From JACDDK01 sp038198445 (GTDB lineage: Bacteria; Actinomycetota; Rubrobacteria; Rubrobacterales; Rubrobacteraceae): a stretch of 7,130 nt of DNA. Positions 1-5,821 of this stretch are shown here, in pieces. A program made the translations under genes and the position numbers. Location: the NCBI GenBank assembly GCA_038198445.1, contig JBBPZZ010000018.1, forward strand, positions 1 to 7,130, written 5' to 3'. Positions within the stretch are counted from its first letter, which is position 1, and the number at the start of each line of letters is the position of its first letter. Below the pieces are notes generated by a model. The model did not search any database, had not been told where the DNA came from, and saw nothing but the letters and a program-made list of their open reading frames with translations.

Positions 1-140
1 ATCTTCTCGGTGTCGTCCCGGAAGAGGTGGTCGCGGCAGAAGGCATAGAGCCAGGGGAAGCGTTCGTAGAGGCTCTCCAACTCCGCTGAGTTATGGGGGT
101 GAGGGTCCGGCACCCCGTTTGTCGCCAGGTTCTCCGCCAT
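1..140 (-). CDS. N-terminal fragment, possible class I SAM-dependent methyltransferase
   Basis: Only the first 46 codons are inside the window; the gene runs off the left edge. The ATG at 140-138 overlaps the TAA of the preceding small reading frame (TAATG), and no clear Shine-Dalgarno sequence precedes it, so translation may depend on coupling to whatever is translated upstream. After a polar, low-complexity lead (residues 1-20) comes a compact stretch, LYERFPWLYAFCRDHLFRDD (24-43). It has the look of the aromatic helix that precedes the SAM-binding core in small UbiE-like methyltransferases. The glycine-rich motif I that would prove this lies outside the window, so the family call rests on style and operon context. 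That an ORF starts here is fairly secure: GC-rich codons, and an open frame through to the edge. The product name is tentative. Confidence 0.5.
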   Translation of the reverse strand, partial: MAENLATNGVPDPHPHNSAELESLYERFPWLYAFCRDHLFRDDTEK

Positions 141-185
141 TAATCGAGCGACGAACTTTCAGCGGTGACCTCGTGGGCCATGATG
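137..185. repeat. Imperfect direct repeat, left copy (epimerase-end-like)
   Basis: On the plus strand this segment matches 1313-1361 at about 35 of 49 positions without gaps (hand alignment). The match includes aatcgagcg and a ten-base gacctcgtgg block. Read on the minus strand, both copies encode HEV..E...LD followed by a stop that overlaps an ATG (TAATGG here, TGATGG in the other copy). The similarity continues weakly into the bases after the ATG and fades upstream. The two copies flank the lipoprotein gene. This looks like a duplicated and diverged end of the epimerase gene, next to the gene that probably once followed it directly. Confidence 0.5.
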
Positions 186-385
186 ACATTGACGGCAATT
201 GCGGCCCCCAATTCTCTGCATACCATCGAGCGGAGAAAACAAAGCATTAGCATAACCGCGAGAATACCCAATGATCGCGATGCGCTCACCTCCCATGTCG
301 GTTCTGGTGATTCTGATTCCGTGATGCCGGAACTCGTTCTACAGGGGGTGGTGAGCGCGATATCGGCCATTGCCTCCAGTATCAT
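140..385 (-). CDS. Doubtful 81-residue ORF linking lipoprotein and downstream gene
   Basis: This frame is joined to both neighbours. Its ATG (385-383) overlaps the lipoprotein stop as ATGA, and its TAA (142-140) overlaps the next ATG as TAATG. A GAAGAG purine run sits just before the start. A hydrophobic stretch (LGILAVMLMLCFL, residues 39-51) follows an internal GTG with a good GGAGGTGAG-like sequence, so a short membrane or secreted peptide is possible. Against a real gene: GC is near 50% by hand count, well below the neighbours. Another frame here resembles a decayed MBL-fold C-terminus. The last residues (HEV..E...LD) mirror the end of the upstream epimerase. I recognise no family. The perfect overlaps may be inherited from genes that once stood here, and I think a relic is more likely than a functional protein. 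Confidence 0.2.
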   Translation of the reverse strand: MILEAMADIALTTPCRTSSGITESESPEPTWEVSASRSLGILAVMLMLCFLRSMVCRELGAAIAVNVIMAHEVTAESSSLD

Positions 386-389
386 CTCT
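159..389 (-). pseudogene. Possible relic of a ComEC-like MBL-fold protein C-terminus
   Basis: In the frame running from 383 down to 159, the translation includes NEFRHHGIRITRTDMGGE (about 338-285), preceded by a TAG at 341-339 and, before that, by NGRYRAHHPL. ComEC/Rec2-like MBL-fold hydrolases end with an N-x-Y-G-H-P motif. It is followed by a short helix, then G-[IV]-[RK]-[IV]-[YF]-R-T-D-x-x-G and a final strand. The order and spacing here match that pattern, with the internal stop and a probable small indel between the HP motif and the helix. After RTDMGGE the frame continues as RIAIIGYSRG and then drifts without recognisable content. No upstream metallo-beta-lactamase domain is present, since the lipoprotein gene ends at 382. 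The resemblance is read by eye from family knowledge; a chance match in 50 residues cannot be excluded. Confidence 0.3.
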
Positions 390-1227
390 TCACACCTAAT
401 ATCAATTGGGGGAATACTTTGGGAACATAGCAGCCGTTGCTGGCGGTAAAGAACGTGACCGGGTAACTACCCGGCTTGGCGTTAGAGGGAATAGTGAACT
501 TGGCGGTGAATTTGTCCCCGCCAGCGGGTTTTAGGAGCACCAACTGTCCGAACTTCGGTATCGCGGCGAAAACCTCTTCGGAGAGGCCACCTTTCCCCCC
601 ACGCGCATTCAGCCCTACGTTGACGGTCTTGCCGGGCGCTGCGTTGCTCGGGGCGATTGATGGCTTGCTAACTTCTGGTTTGCCCTTGGGATCTATCTTC
701 TTTAGCGCAAAGTCGTAAGTGTAAGGCTTTCCCGGCTTGGTCATGATGTCCAGGTGGTCATCGTAGGCGCTGTTGTGATACCGGTAGAGACCTTCGTGGA
801 AGCCAAATACAGGAGCGGACTTGCCGGCAGGCACGTTCTTGACGGTGTAGCGTCCATCGGAGCCGGTAACCGCTGCCCGCTGGAGGTCTTCCCAGCCGAC
901 CGTGATGTATACCTTGGAGAGCGGCTTGCCGGTATCCTCATCCGTGACGCGACCGACGATCGCACCAGTCTTGGCCGAGTCGGTGGTCTGGGATCCAGAC
1001 GAAGAGGCTCCGTTCCCGGACGCCGTTGTACCTCCGTTAGTCTGTTTGGGCTGCTCTGTGCTCTTGTTGCTTCCTTGTTTTGTTCCTCCACCGCTACAGC
1101 CGGCGGCAATGATTACGATCGTTGCCAACAAGAGAAGCATACTCTGAACATGACGGCCGCCACTGTGCCGCGTATTGGGGTATTCTCTCTGCCTGAGAAA
1201 GCCGCCTTTGTCATCTGTTATCGACAT
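382..1227 (-). CDS. Lipoprotein with carboxypeptidase-regulatory-like domain
   Basis: The product is a predicted exported lipoprotein of 281 residues. I chose the ATG at 1227 because GGAGG sits eight bases before it; a GTG at 1242 is in frame but overlaps that ribosome binding site. A rather long, charged N-region (1-29) leads into a hydrophobic core (LLLLATIVIIAAGC) with lipobox AAGC and acceptor Cys44. A Gly/Ser/Thr/Gln-rich linker (45-87) follows. Residues 88-180 have the beta-sandwich pattern of carboxypeptidase-regulatory (CarboxypepD_reg) domains: GxVxD..TGKPL, then a DGRYTVKNVPAG turn. The C-terminal part (185-281) looks like another Ig-like module. No catalytic residues are evident, so a binding or structural role at the cell surface is more likely than peptidase activity. 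GC is lower and more uneven than in the flanking epimerase, and the gene lies between two imperfect repeats, suggesting later acquisition. Confidence 0.85.
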   Translation of the reverse strand: MSITDDKGGFLRQREYPNTRHSGGRHVQSMLLLLATIVIIAAGCSGGGTKQGSNKSTEQPKQTNGGTTASGNGASSSGSQTTDSAKTGAIVGRVTDEDTGKPLSKVYITVGWEDLQRAAVTGSDGRYTVKNVPAGKSAPVFGFHEGLYRYHNSAYDDHLDIMTKPGKPYTYDFALKKIDPKGKPEVSKPSIAPSNAAPGKTVNVGLNARGGKGGLSEEVFAAIPKFGQLVLLKPAGGDKFTAKFTIPSNAKPGSYPVTFFTASNGCYVPKVFPQLILGVKR

Positions 1228-1228
1228 C

Positions 1229-1239
1229 TTGTATACCTC
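1229..1239 (-). promoter_or_regulatory. Ribosome binding site deciding the lipoprotein start
   Basis: On the minus strand GGAGGT lies about eight bases before the ATG at 1227. The in-frame GTG at 1242 is fused to this same purine run, so using it as start would leave it without a binding site of its own. This supports the shorter, 281-residue lipoprotein. Confidence 0.6.
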
Positions 1240-1312
1240 CACTGAAGAGTCCGCACTTTTTGCATAAAGCGTCGCACTATAACTTCACTATGTTTACTTT
1301 CCCAGTCTCTCA

Positions 1313-1361
1313 CCATCAATCGAGCGGGGCTTCTTCACTGGCGACCTCGTGGACGATGTTC
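1313..1361. repeat. Imperfect direct repeat, right copy (true epimerase end)
   Basis: This is the partner of 137-185. It holds the last codons of the epimerase gene, its TGA and the overlapping ATG. That ATG opens a frame of only 32 codons, which ends at 1218 inside the start of the lipoprotein gene. It therefore leads into nothing recognisable, whereas the ATG of the left copy opens the gene at the left edge. That contrast is why I think the left junction keeps the original downstream neighbour. Confidence 0.5.
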
Positions 1362-2482
1362 TTCTGGCGCAGGATTTTCTCGGCCTCGGCGAAGTAGTCG
1401 CGCACGCCGCCCTGGCCTTTTATCCACTCCAGGTACCGGCCGATACCCTCCGCAAGGTCTATCTCCGGCGCGTAGCCGGCTGATGCCGCGCGCGAGATGT
1501 CCGAGGTCAGGTAGCGCATCTCACCGGGCCTGAACTCGCCCCGCGCCACGGGTTCTATCCTCACCCCCAGCGCCTCCGATACCATCTCCGCCACCCTGCG
1601 GATCGTCGTCGCGTGCCCGCTACCGACGTTGACCGGCAACCCGTCTAGCGCGTCGCCCTCCGCGGCGAGAAGGTTGGCGCGGGCCACATCGCCCACGTAG
1701 CAGAAGTCACGGGTCTGCTCTCCATCCTCGTACAGCACGGGCGGCAGGTCGTTGAGAAGTCGCGTGCAGAAGATCGCGATAACACCCGTGTAAGGGTTGA
1801 AGACCGACTGGCGCGGGCCGTAGGTACACGAATAGCGCAGCGCCACGGTTGGTATCCCGGTCTGGCGTCCCCAGCCAAGAACCAGCCGCTCCTGGTCCAT
1901 CTTGGTGATAGCGTAGACTGTCTCGCCGCCGGTCGGCGCTTCTTCCGGTGTTTCGGTGGAGGAGGTAGGCGCGCCGCAGACCGGGCAGCGGACGGTGTAG
2001 TCGCCGGAGGCAAGCTGCTCGACGGTTCGGGTCTCCGGGAAGACGAGGCCGTGTTCGGGGCAGGCCGCCGCGCCCTCGCGGTAGACGGCCTGCGACGAGG
2101 CTACGACGACCTTCTTAACCGGCAGGTTTTCGTCCCGGATGATCTCCAGCATCTGGGCGGTGCCGAAGCTGTTGACGTGGACGTATTTGCTGATCTCCGG
2201 CATGTAGCCGCCGTAAGCGGCCTGATGGAAGACTACGTCTACGCCGTCCAGCGCGGCGCGCACGGCGTCCCGGTCGCGGATGTCGGCGTTGGAGAACTCG
2301 GCCTGTTCGGGGACCCAGGACGGCTTTCCGTTGCGATGGGTCTGGGGTTCGAGGTTATCGAGGATGCGGACCGAGTAGCCTTCGCTCAGGAGTAAGTCCG
2401 TCAGATGAGAGCCGATCAAACCCGCGCCCCCGGTGACGAGGGCGCGGGTCTGGTTATCGGTTGTACGGTTGTTCGCTACCAA
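1316..2482 (-). CDS. NAD-dependent epimerase, dTDP-L-rhamnose 4-epimerase-like
   Basis: This 388-residue protein is an extended short-chain dehydrogenase of the sugar nucleotide epimerase type, acting in the cytoplasm. The Rossmann motif TGGAGLIG is at 17-24; Ser129/Ser130 and the YxxxK pair Tyr190/Lys194 form the active site. Between serine and tyrosine is an insertion with CPEH (141-144) and CPVC (166-169), plus a proline/glutamate-rich stretch. Such an insertion, together with GPRQ..FNPYTGV (222-234) and the EDGEQTRDF segment (252-260), recalls WbiB-type dTDP-L-rhamnose 4-epimerases, which interconvert dTDP-L-rhamnose and dTDP-6-deoxy-L-talose. The exact substrate is inference; a UDP-sugar epimerase is the alternative. 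The start is a TTG five bases after the molybdoenzyme stop, with a modest GAAAGG upstream; no ATG or GTG precedes the Rossmann motif. The C-terminal tail reappears imperfectly at 137-185. Confidence 0.88.
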   Translation of the reverse strand: MVANNRTTDNQTRALVTGGAGLIGSHLTDLLLSEGYSVRILDNLEPQTHRNGKPSWVPEQAEFSNADIRDRDAVRAALDGVDVVFHQAAYGGYMPEISKYVHVNSFGTAQMLEIIRDENLPVKKVVVASSQAVYREGAAACPEHGLVFPETRTVEQLASGDYTVRCPVCGAPTSSTETPEEAPTGGETVYAITKMDQERLVLGWGRQTGIPTVALRYSCTYGPRQSVFNPYTGVIAIFCTRLLNDLPPVLYEDGEQTRDFCYVGDVARANLLAAEGDALDGLPVNVGSGHATTIRRVAEMVSEALGVRIEPVARGEFRPGEMRYLTSDISRAASAGYAPEIDLAEGIGRYLEWIKGQGGVRDYFAEAEKILRQKNIVHEVASEEAPLD

Positions 2483-2487
2483 ACTTG

Positions 2488-4083
2488 TCAGCCTTTCACC
2501 TTGACACTTTGGCGGTCGTAGCCGCTCGCGCCGTCGGGGTTGGCGGGCGTGACTTTCGGCGTCTGGAGCTTGCCTTCACCGTCGGTCGCCCGCACGACCA
2601 GCTTGGCATCGCCGGCATTCTTTGGCGTCCAGTCGTAACTCCAGAACACCCACGTTATTTTGGAGGGAGAGTAGTCTATCTTGGCCTCCTGGAAGTTCGC
2701 GCCGCCGTCGGTGCTGACTTCGACCTTGTCGATGCCCCGGTCTCCAGAGTACGCTATGCCCTTTAGGGTAGTCGTCTTGCCCACCTTGGCGGGAAGCTGG
2801 GGCTCGAACCTCTCGTTATCGAACTGCGACGTGGTACTGACATGCTCCGCCATATAGCCCATCTTGCCGTAGTAACGGTCTTCTACCTTGTGGTCGAATA
2901 TCTCGACGCGGTTTATCCACTTCACGCTTCCTTCACCGTAGTAGCCCGGCACGAGTGCGCGAACCGGGTATCCGTGGTGGTCGGGCAGCGGCTCACCATT
3001 CATTTCGTAGGCCAGTAGCGTCGTATCCTCCATTACCTTGTCGAATGACGCGTCGTGAGTATAACCATCGGCGGCGTGGAGTATAACATCCACGGCGCCC
3101 TGTTTAGGACCGGCGGCTTCGATCAACCTCCGCAGAGGAACGCCTGTCCAGACGGCGTTGCTCATCAAGCCCTGGCCGATGTGGTTGCTGATACACTCCA
3201 GGGTCATCTCCTGCTTTACGGAGGGCATGGAAGCCAGGTCGTCGAAGCTGTAGGTATGCGGTTTGTCTACGTGTCCGTCTATCCGCAGTCGCCAGGCGGG
3301 CTTACGGACCACCGGGTCGACGATGTTCTTGGTGACCACGTAAAATCTGTCGTTGGGCGTGATGTGTTTGACGTCCGCGCCTGTGTAGGTCTTACCGTCA
3401 TAGAACCACGACCCGTCGTCGAAGATCTTCTTGACCAGGCCGCCCGAAGCCACCGCCAGGACCAGCCCCCCCGCTCCCGCCAGGAAAGACCGGCGCGCGA
3501 TAGGCTCTCCGACCGGCGTCGATTCGCGGAGCGGCCGCCGGTTGGTCATGAAACGGTAGGTCAGTATCAGGGCGATCCCGAAGCTGGCATAGGTAATGAG
3601 GAACCCGGCCCCGGTGGTAATCGAGGCGAGCGCCGGTGTGAGCCCGCGATTGTTGGTACTGAGCGTCGGCCACAGCACCGCCAGGGAGACGGCCCAGATC
3701 ACGATAATCCCGATGACCACCAGAAGGACGCTGCCTGGTCCGACGCCGAAACGCCGTTCCCGCTCGGGGTTGCGGGCTCGTCCGATCTCGGTAACGAAAG
3801 CGTACAGCATCCCGAACGCCACTCCGAAGGCGAGTTGCCCGCCGAAGCCGGAGTAGAATGCCTTTCTCTTTGCCCCGCCCGTGCCGCCGTTTGCACTAAG
3901 TAACTGGAGAAACTCGGTGACGTTAAAGGTCGGCAGGAAACGGTCCCCGCCCAGCTCGCCGGGCAGCGGCACGCCCAGGAAAATGCGCATCAGTGCCTGC
4001 ACCACCGTCATTAGCAAAGCGGCGACCAAACCGGCCAGAAGACCCGCGCCTAGCACCTTGATCCAGCGTCCCGCAAACTTCAT
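2488..4083 (-). CDS. Membrane-anchored sulfite-oxidase-family molybdopterin oxidoreductase
   Basis: This 531-residue protein joins a membrane module to an exported molybdenum enzyme. Four hydrophobic segments (about 9-31, 79-100, 117-138, 153-176) are followed by a twin-arginine-like motif, ARRSFLAG (196-203), and a weakly hydrophobic fifth segment (204-217). Basic loops (101-112 and 177-198) put the N-terminus and the RR motif in the cytoplasm and the catalytic domain outside. The molybdopterin domain follows (about 235-405), with Cys297 in LECISN as the likely Mo ligand and NAVWTGVPLRRLIEAAG (309-325) typical of the family. The C-terminal Ig-like dimerisation-type domain (about 420-531) includes GIAYSGDRGIDKVEVSTDGG. 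A strong GGAGGAGA precedes the ATG. Sulfite oxidases, MsrP/YedY and many uncharacterised enzymes share this fold, so I assign no substrate. No haem site is visible; electrons may pass through the membrane module or an unknown partner. Confidence 0.9.
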   Translation of the reverse strand: MKFAGRWIKVLGAGLLAGLVAALLMTVVQALMRIFLGVPLPGELGGDRFLPTFNVTEFLQLLSANGGTGGAKRKAFYSGFGGQLAFGVAFGMLYAFVTEIGRARNPERERRFGVGPGSVLLVVIGIIVIWAVSLAVLWPTLSTNNRGLTPALASITTGAGFLITYASFGIALILTYRFMTNRRPLRESTPVGEPIARRSFLAGAGGLVLAVASGGLVKKIFDDGSWFYDGKTYTGADVKHITPNDRFYVVTKNIVDPVVRKPAWRLRIDGHVDKPHTYSFDDLASMPSVKQEMTLECISNHIGQGLMSNAVWTGVPLRRLIEAAGPKQGAVDVILHAADGYTHDASFDKVMEDTTLLAYEMNGEPLPDHHGYPVRALVPGYYGEGSVKWINRVEIFDHKVEDRYYGKMGYMAEHVSTTSQFDNERFEPQLPAKVGKTTTLKGIAYSGDRGIDKVEVSTDGGANFQEAKIDYSPSKITWVFWSYDWTPKNAGDAKLVVRATDGEGKLQTPKVTPANPDGASGYDRQSVKVKG

Positions 4084-4166
4084 TTCGTCTCCTCCATTGA
4101 TGTCGAATCCGCGGGTCCGGTAGTCCGGCCGGCGATGATTGTTTGAACCTTGACTGTTGCGTTCAT
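4080..4166 (-). CDS. Possible 28-residue linking ORF
   Basis: A 28-codon frame fills almost the whole gap between the DUF2064 gene and the molybdoenzyme gene. Its ATG (4166-4164) lies three bases after the upstream TAA and has GAGAGG in front of it. Its TGA (4082-4080) overlaps the molybdoenzyme ATG as ATGA. The peptide begins MNATVKVQTIIAG and ends SMEETK, and resembles nothing I know. It has no membrane segment. The molybdoenzyme has its own strong ribosome binding site, inside this frame, so coupling would not be needed for its initiation. It may be a short coupling peptide or simply an open frame by chance. Confidence 0.25.
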   Translation of the reverse strand: MNATVKVQTIIAGRTTGPADSTSMEETK

Positions 4167-4169
4167 TGG

Positions 4170-4844
4170 TTACCTCTCATCCGGGTGCAGGCCAAGTTCC
4201 TTCAGGGCGGCGCGGGTCGCCGTCAGATCCTCCCTTTTAGATGCGAATTTCTGGAGATGTTGGAGGTCTTCGGCCTCGTCTATGTCGAAGGTTGCCTCGA
4301 TCTCCCCGACCGACAACCCGGCGCGTCCGGCCCGGGCGTGGATGTCCTCCAGGACGGAATCCGTGCTCATGGGGACGTCGTGCAGCACGTCGTGGAAGCC
4401 GCGCATCCCGATCAGATAGTAGCCGCCGTCGTAGGTCGGCCCGAAGACGAGGTCGTGCCGCTCTAGCTCGCGGAAAGCCTGCTCTACGGCCTCGACCGTT
4501 AGGTGGGGAGAGTCGGACGCGATCAGGATGACCTTCTTCTCGCCCCGCTCCACGGCCCCCTGGAAGAAGTCCCGCTGCCGTTCGGTCCAGTCACCTTCTC
4601 TCTGGAACACGACTCGTTCCTGGCTCTTGCCATTGGATACCAGCGGCGAAATATCGGGCCAGGCGTCGGGTGGCGTGACGTACCATCCGAGGGCGAACGG
4701 CGCGTCCGCGAAGCGCGCCGCGAGGTCTTTCAGGAAAGCCCTGTGAAGCGCCGCGGCGGACTCGTGTCCTATAGAACCACCCAGGCGGGTCTTGGTAAAG
4801 CCGGGGCGCGGAGCCTTGGCGGCTATGTAGAGCGTCTCGTCCAT
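4170..4844 (-). CDS. DUF2064/TIGR04282-family glycosyltransferase-like protein
   Basis: The protein has 224 residues, close to the family's usual length of about 200. The family adopts a GT-A/nucleotidyltransferase-like fold. Diagnostic motifs are present: KAPRPGFTKTRLG (10-22, the nucleotide-binding-type loop near the N-terminus), IASDSPHL (108-115, holding the likely metal-binding aspartate) and FGPTYDGGYYLIG (134-146), with FDIDEAEDL (186-194) near the end. I chose the ATG at 4844 because it overlaps the upstream glycosyltransferase stop as TGATG and places the first conserved strand at residue 5. The same frame stays open back to 5060, but that extension reads as arginine/serine/proline-rich shadow sequence. 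Members are often found beside or fused to family 2 glycosyltransferases, as here, and may supply an activated donor or transfer a sugar. The reaction is not established from the sequence. Confidence 0.88.
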   Translation of the reverse strand: MDETLYIAAKAPRPGFTKTRLGGSIGHESAAALHRAFLKDLAARFADAPFALGWYVTPPDAWPDISPLVSNGKSQERVVFQREGDWTERQRDFFQGAVERGEKKVILIASDSPHLTVEAVEQAFRELERHDLVFGPTYDGGYYLIGMRGFHDVLHDVPMSTDSVLEDIHARAGRAGLSVGEIEATFDIDEAEDLQHLQKFASKREDLTATRAALKELGLHPDER

Positions 4845-5653
4845 CAACACGCCTGCCTTGGAGATCGGCTTGCGTTCTCCGGCGGATTCCAGCGGGCGTA
4901 GCGAAGGGTGGTCGAGATGATGCGAAAGCCGGCTTTCAGGCTTCCACGCAGGGTGCCGCCGACCTTTGAGACGCCGGCTCCGCGACGGCGATAGCTTACG
5001 GGAACCTCCCGGTAACGGTAGCCGGCTCTTATCGACTTCGCCACCATCTCCGTTGACCATCCGTAGGTCATCTCGCTCATGTCGAGCGCCAGCAGGTCAT
5101 CGCGGCGGATCGCCCGGAAAGGTCCGATGTCGCTGACCTGGACGCCGTGCAGGTTCCGCATGAGCCAGGCCGTCAGGCGGTTACCGAACACCTGCTGCGG
5201 GCTCATCGAGCCGGGTTCCGCCGTACCCAGCGCCCGCGACCCAACGACCAGCTCAGCCTCATCCCGGAGGAGCGGCTCCAGGACCTGGGGTAGATCTCCC
5301 GGGTCGTCGGCGGCGTCGCCGTCGAGCAGGACGATCACGTCCGCTTCCTGGGCGGCGAGGACGCCGGCCTTGCAGGCCTGTCCGTAGCCGCGCCTCTCTT
5401 CGAGCACGACCCTGGCGCCCGCCCGGCGGGCGACGTCGCCCGTCCCGTCGGTCGAGCCATTATCCACGACGATTATGCTTTTTTCGACGGCCACCTCCTG
5501 GTCGCGTAACCTCTCGACTACCTCGCCTATTGAGTCCGCTTCGTTGAGGGCGGGGATGACGAGGGCGGCGCGCGGAAGGGGCCGCGGTCGGGAAGCATCG
5601 TCTCTGATCGAGCCATCTGGTCTATTCGGGGGTGTTTTCATGACGACTATCAT
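4844..5653 (-). CDS. Family 2 glycosyltransferase, dolichyl-phosphate mannosyltransferase-like
   Basis: This 269-residue inverting GT-A enzyme most likely transfers a sugar from a nucleotide donor to a polyprenyl phosphate at the cytoplasmic membrane face. Visible motifs are IPALNEADS (33-41), VVDNGSTDGT (62-71), the DXD-like LLDGDAADDP (109-118), VVGSR (136-140), SDIGPFRAIR (174-183) and VPVSYRRRGAGVSKVGGT (217-234). These match the compact DPM1/WcaA-type proteins that lack a C-terminal membrane anchor. No transmembrane segment is seen. The first ATG (5653) has GGGAGC about a dozen bases upstream; an ATG four codons later (5641) is an alternative with no better site, and the first 28 residues are unconserved in character either way. 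Its TGA overlaps the next gene's start as TGATG, strongly implying coupled expression. Donor and acceptor are unknown. Confidence 0.92.
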   Translation of the reverse strand: MIVVMKTPPNRPDGSIRDDASRPRPLPRAALVIPALNEADSIGEVVERLRDQEVAVEKSIIVVDNGSTDGTGDVARRAGARVVLEERRGYGQACKAGVLAAQEADVIVLLDGDAADDPGDLPQVLEPLLRDEAELVVGSRALGTAEPGSMSPQQVFGNRLTAWLMRNLHGVQVSDIGPFRAIRRDDLLALDMSEMTYGWSTEMVAKSIRAGYRYREVPVSYRRRGAGVSKVGGTLRGSLKAGFRIISTTLRYARWNPPENASRSPRQAC

Positions 5654-5821
5654 ACGAGTATTCGGGCTCCCTGGACCACTTCCGTACCATCCACCTTCGC
5701 GCTTTCCGTGATGTTTAATCTACGCGGTGGACCTTACGCAGCCCTTGCGAACTTCTTACGAAATGCTTAACAACGGATAGCGAGGCATTGACTCAACCGT
5801 ACCGCAACCTCTCTCCGCTCC

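Noticed and set aside
159..296. GYSRG as an alpha/beta-hydrolase nucleophile elbow
   Set aside because: The five residues fit G-x-S-x-G, but nothing upstream or downstream resembles the rest of that fold, and the upstream RTDxxG pattern fits an MBL-fold ending better.
754..1245. 163-codon plus-strand frame opposite the lipoprotein gene
   Set aside because: It is antisense to a protein with a lipobox and domain structure; the internal hydrophobic patch is the reverse reading of low-complexity linker codons.
1276..1304. Possible promoter for the lipoprotein gene: TATAGT at 1281-1276 with TGGGAA 17 bases upstream on the minus strand
   Set aside because: The -10 match is fair but the -35 is poor (three of six), and AT-rich inserted DNA yields such hexamers easily.
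1218..1316. 32-codon frame starting at the ATG overlapping the epimerase stop
   Set aside because: It runs into the lipoprotein start, has no recognisable content and no binding site; it is best seen as part of the duplicated junction.
3055..3903. 282-codon plus-strand frame opposite the molybdoenzyme
   Set aside because: It is a shadow of GC-rich codons on the other strand; its peptide is Arg/Pro/Gly-rich with no motif, while the minus-strand protein has clear family motifs throughout.
4100..4135. CCGG-ACTA-CCGG hairpin in the gap before the molybdoenzyme
   Set aside because: The stem is only four base pairs with mismatches outside it and no T run, so it is too weak for a terminator or riboswitch.
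4848..5060. N-terminal extension of the DUF2064 frame back to 5060
   Set aside because: It lies wholly inside the glycosyltransferase gene in another frame, is low-complexity Arg/Ser/Pro sequence, and the ATG at 4844 has the coupled TGATG overlap and the right family length.
5654..5821. Promoter or terminator in the 168-base gap before the glycosyltransferase
   Set aside because: A TTGAGT is present but no good -10 lies at 16-18 bases, and no GC-rich hairpin followed by a T run is visible on the minus strand. I see nothing certain here.
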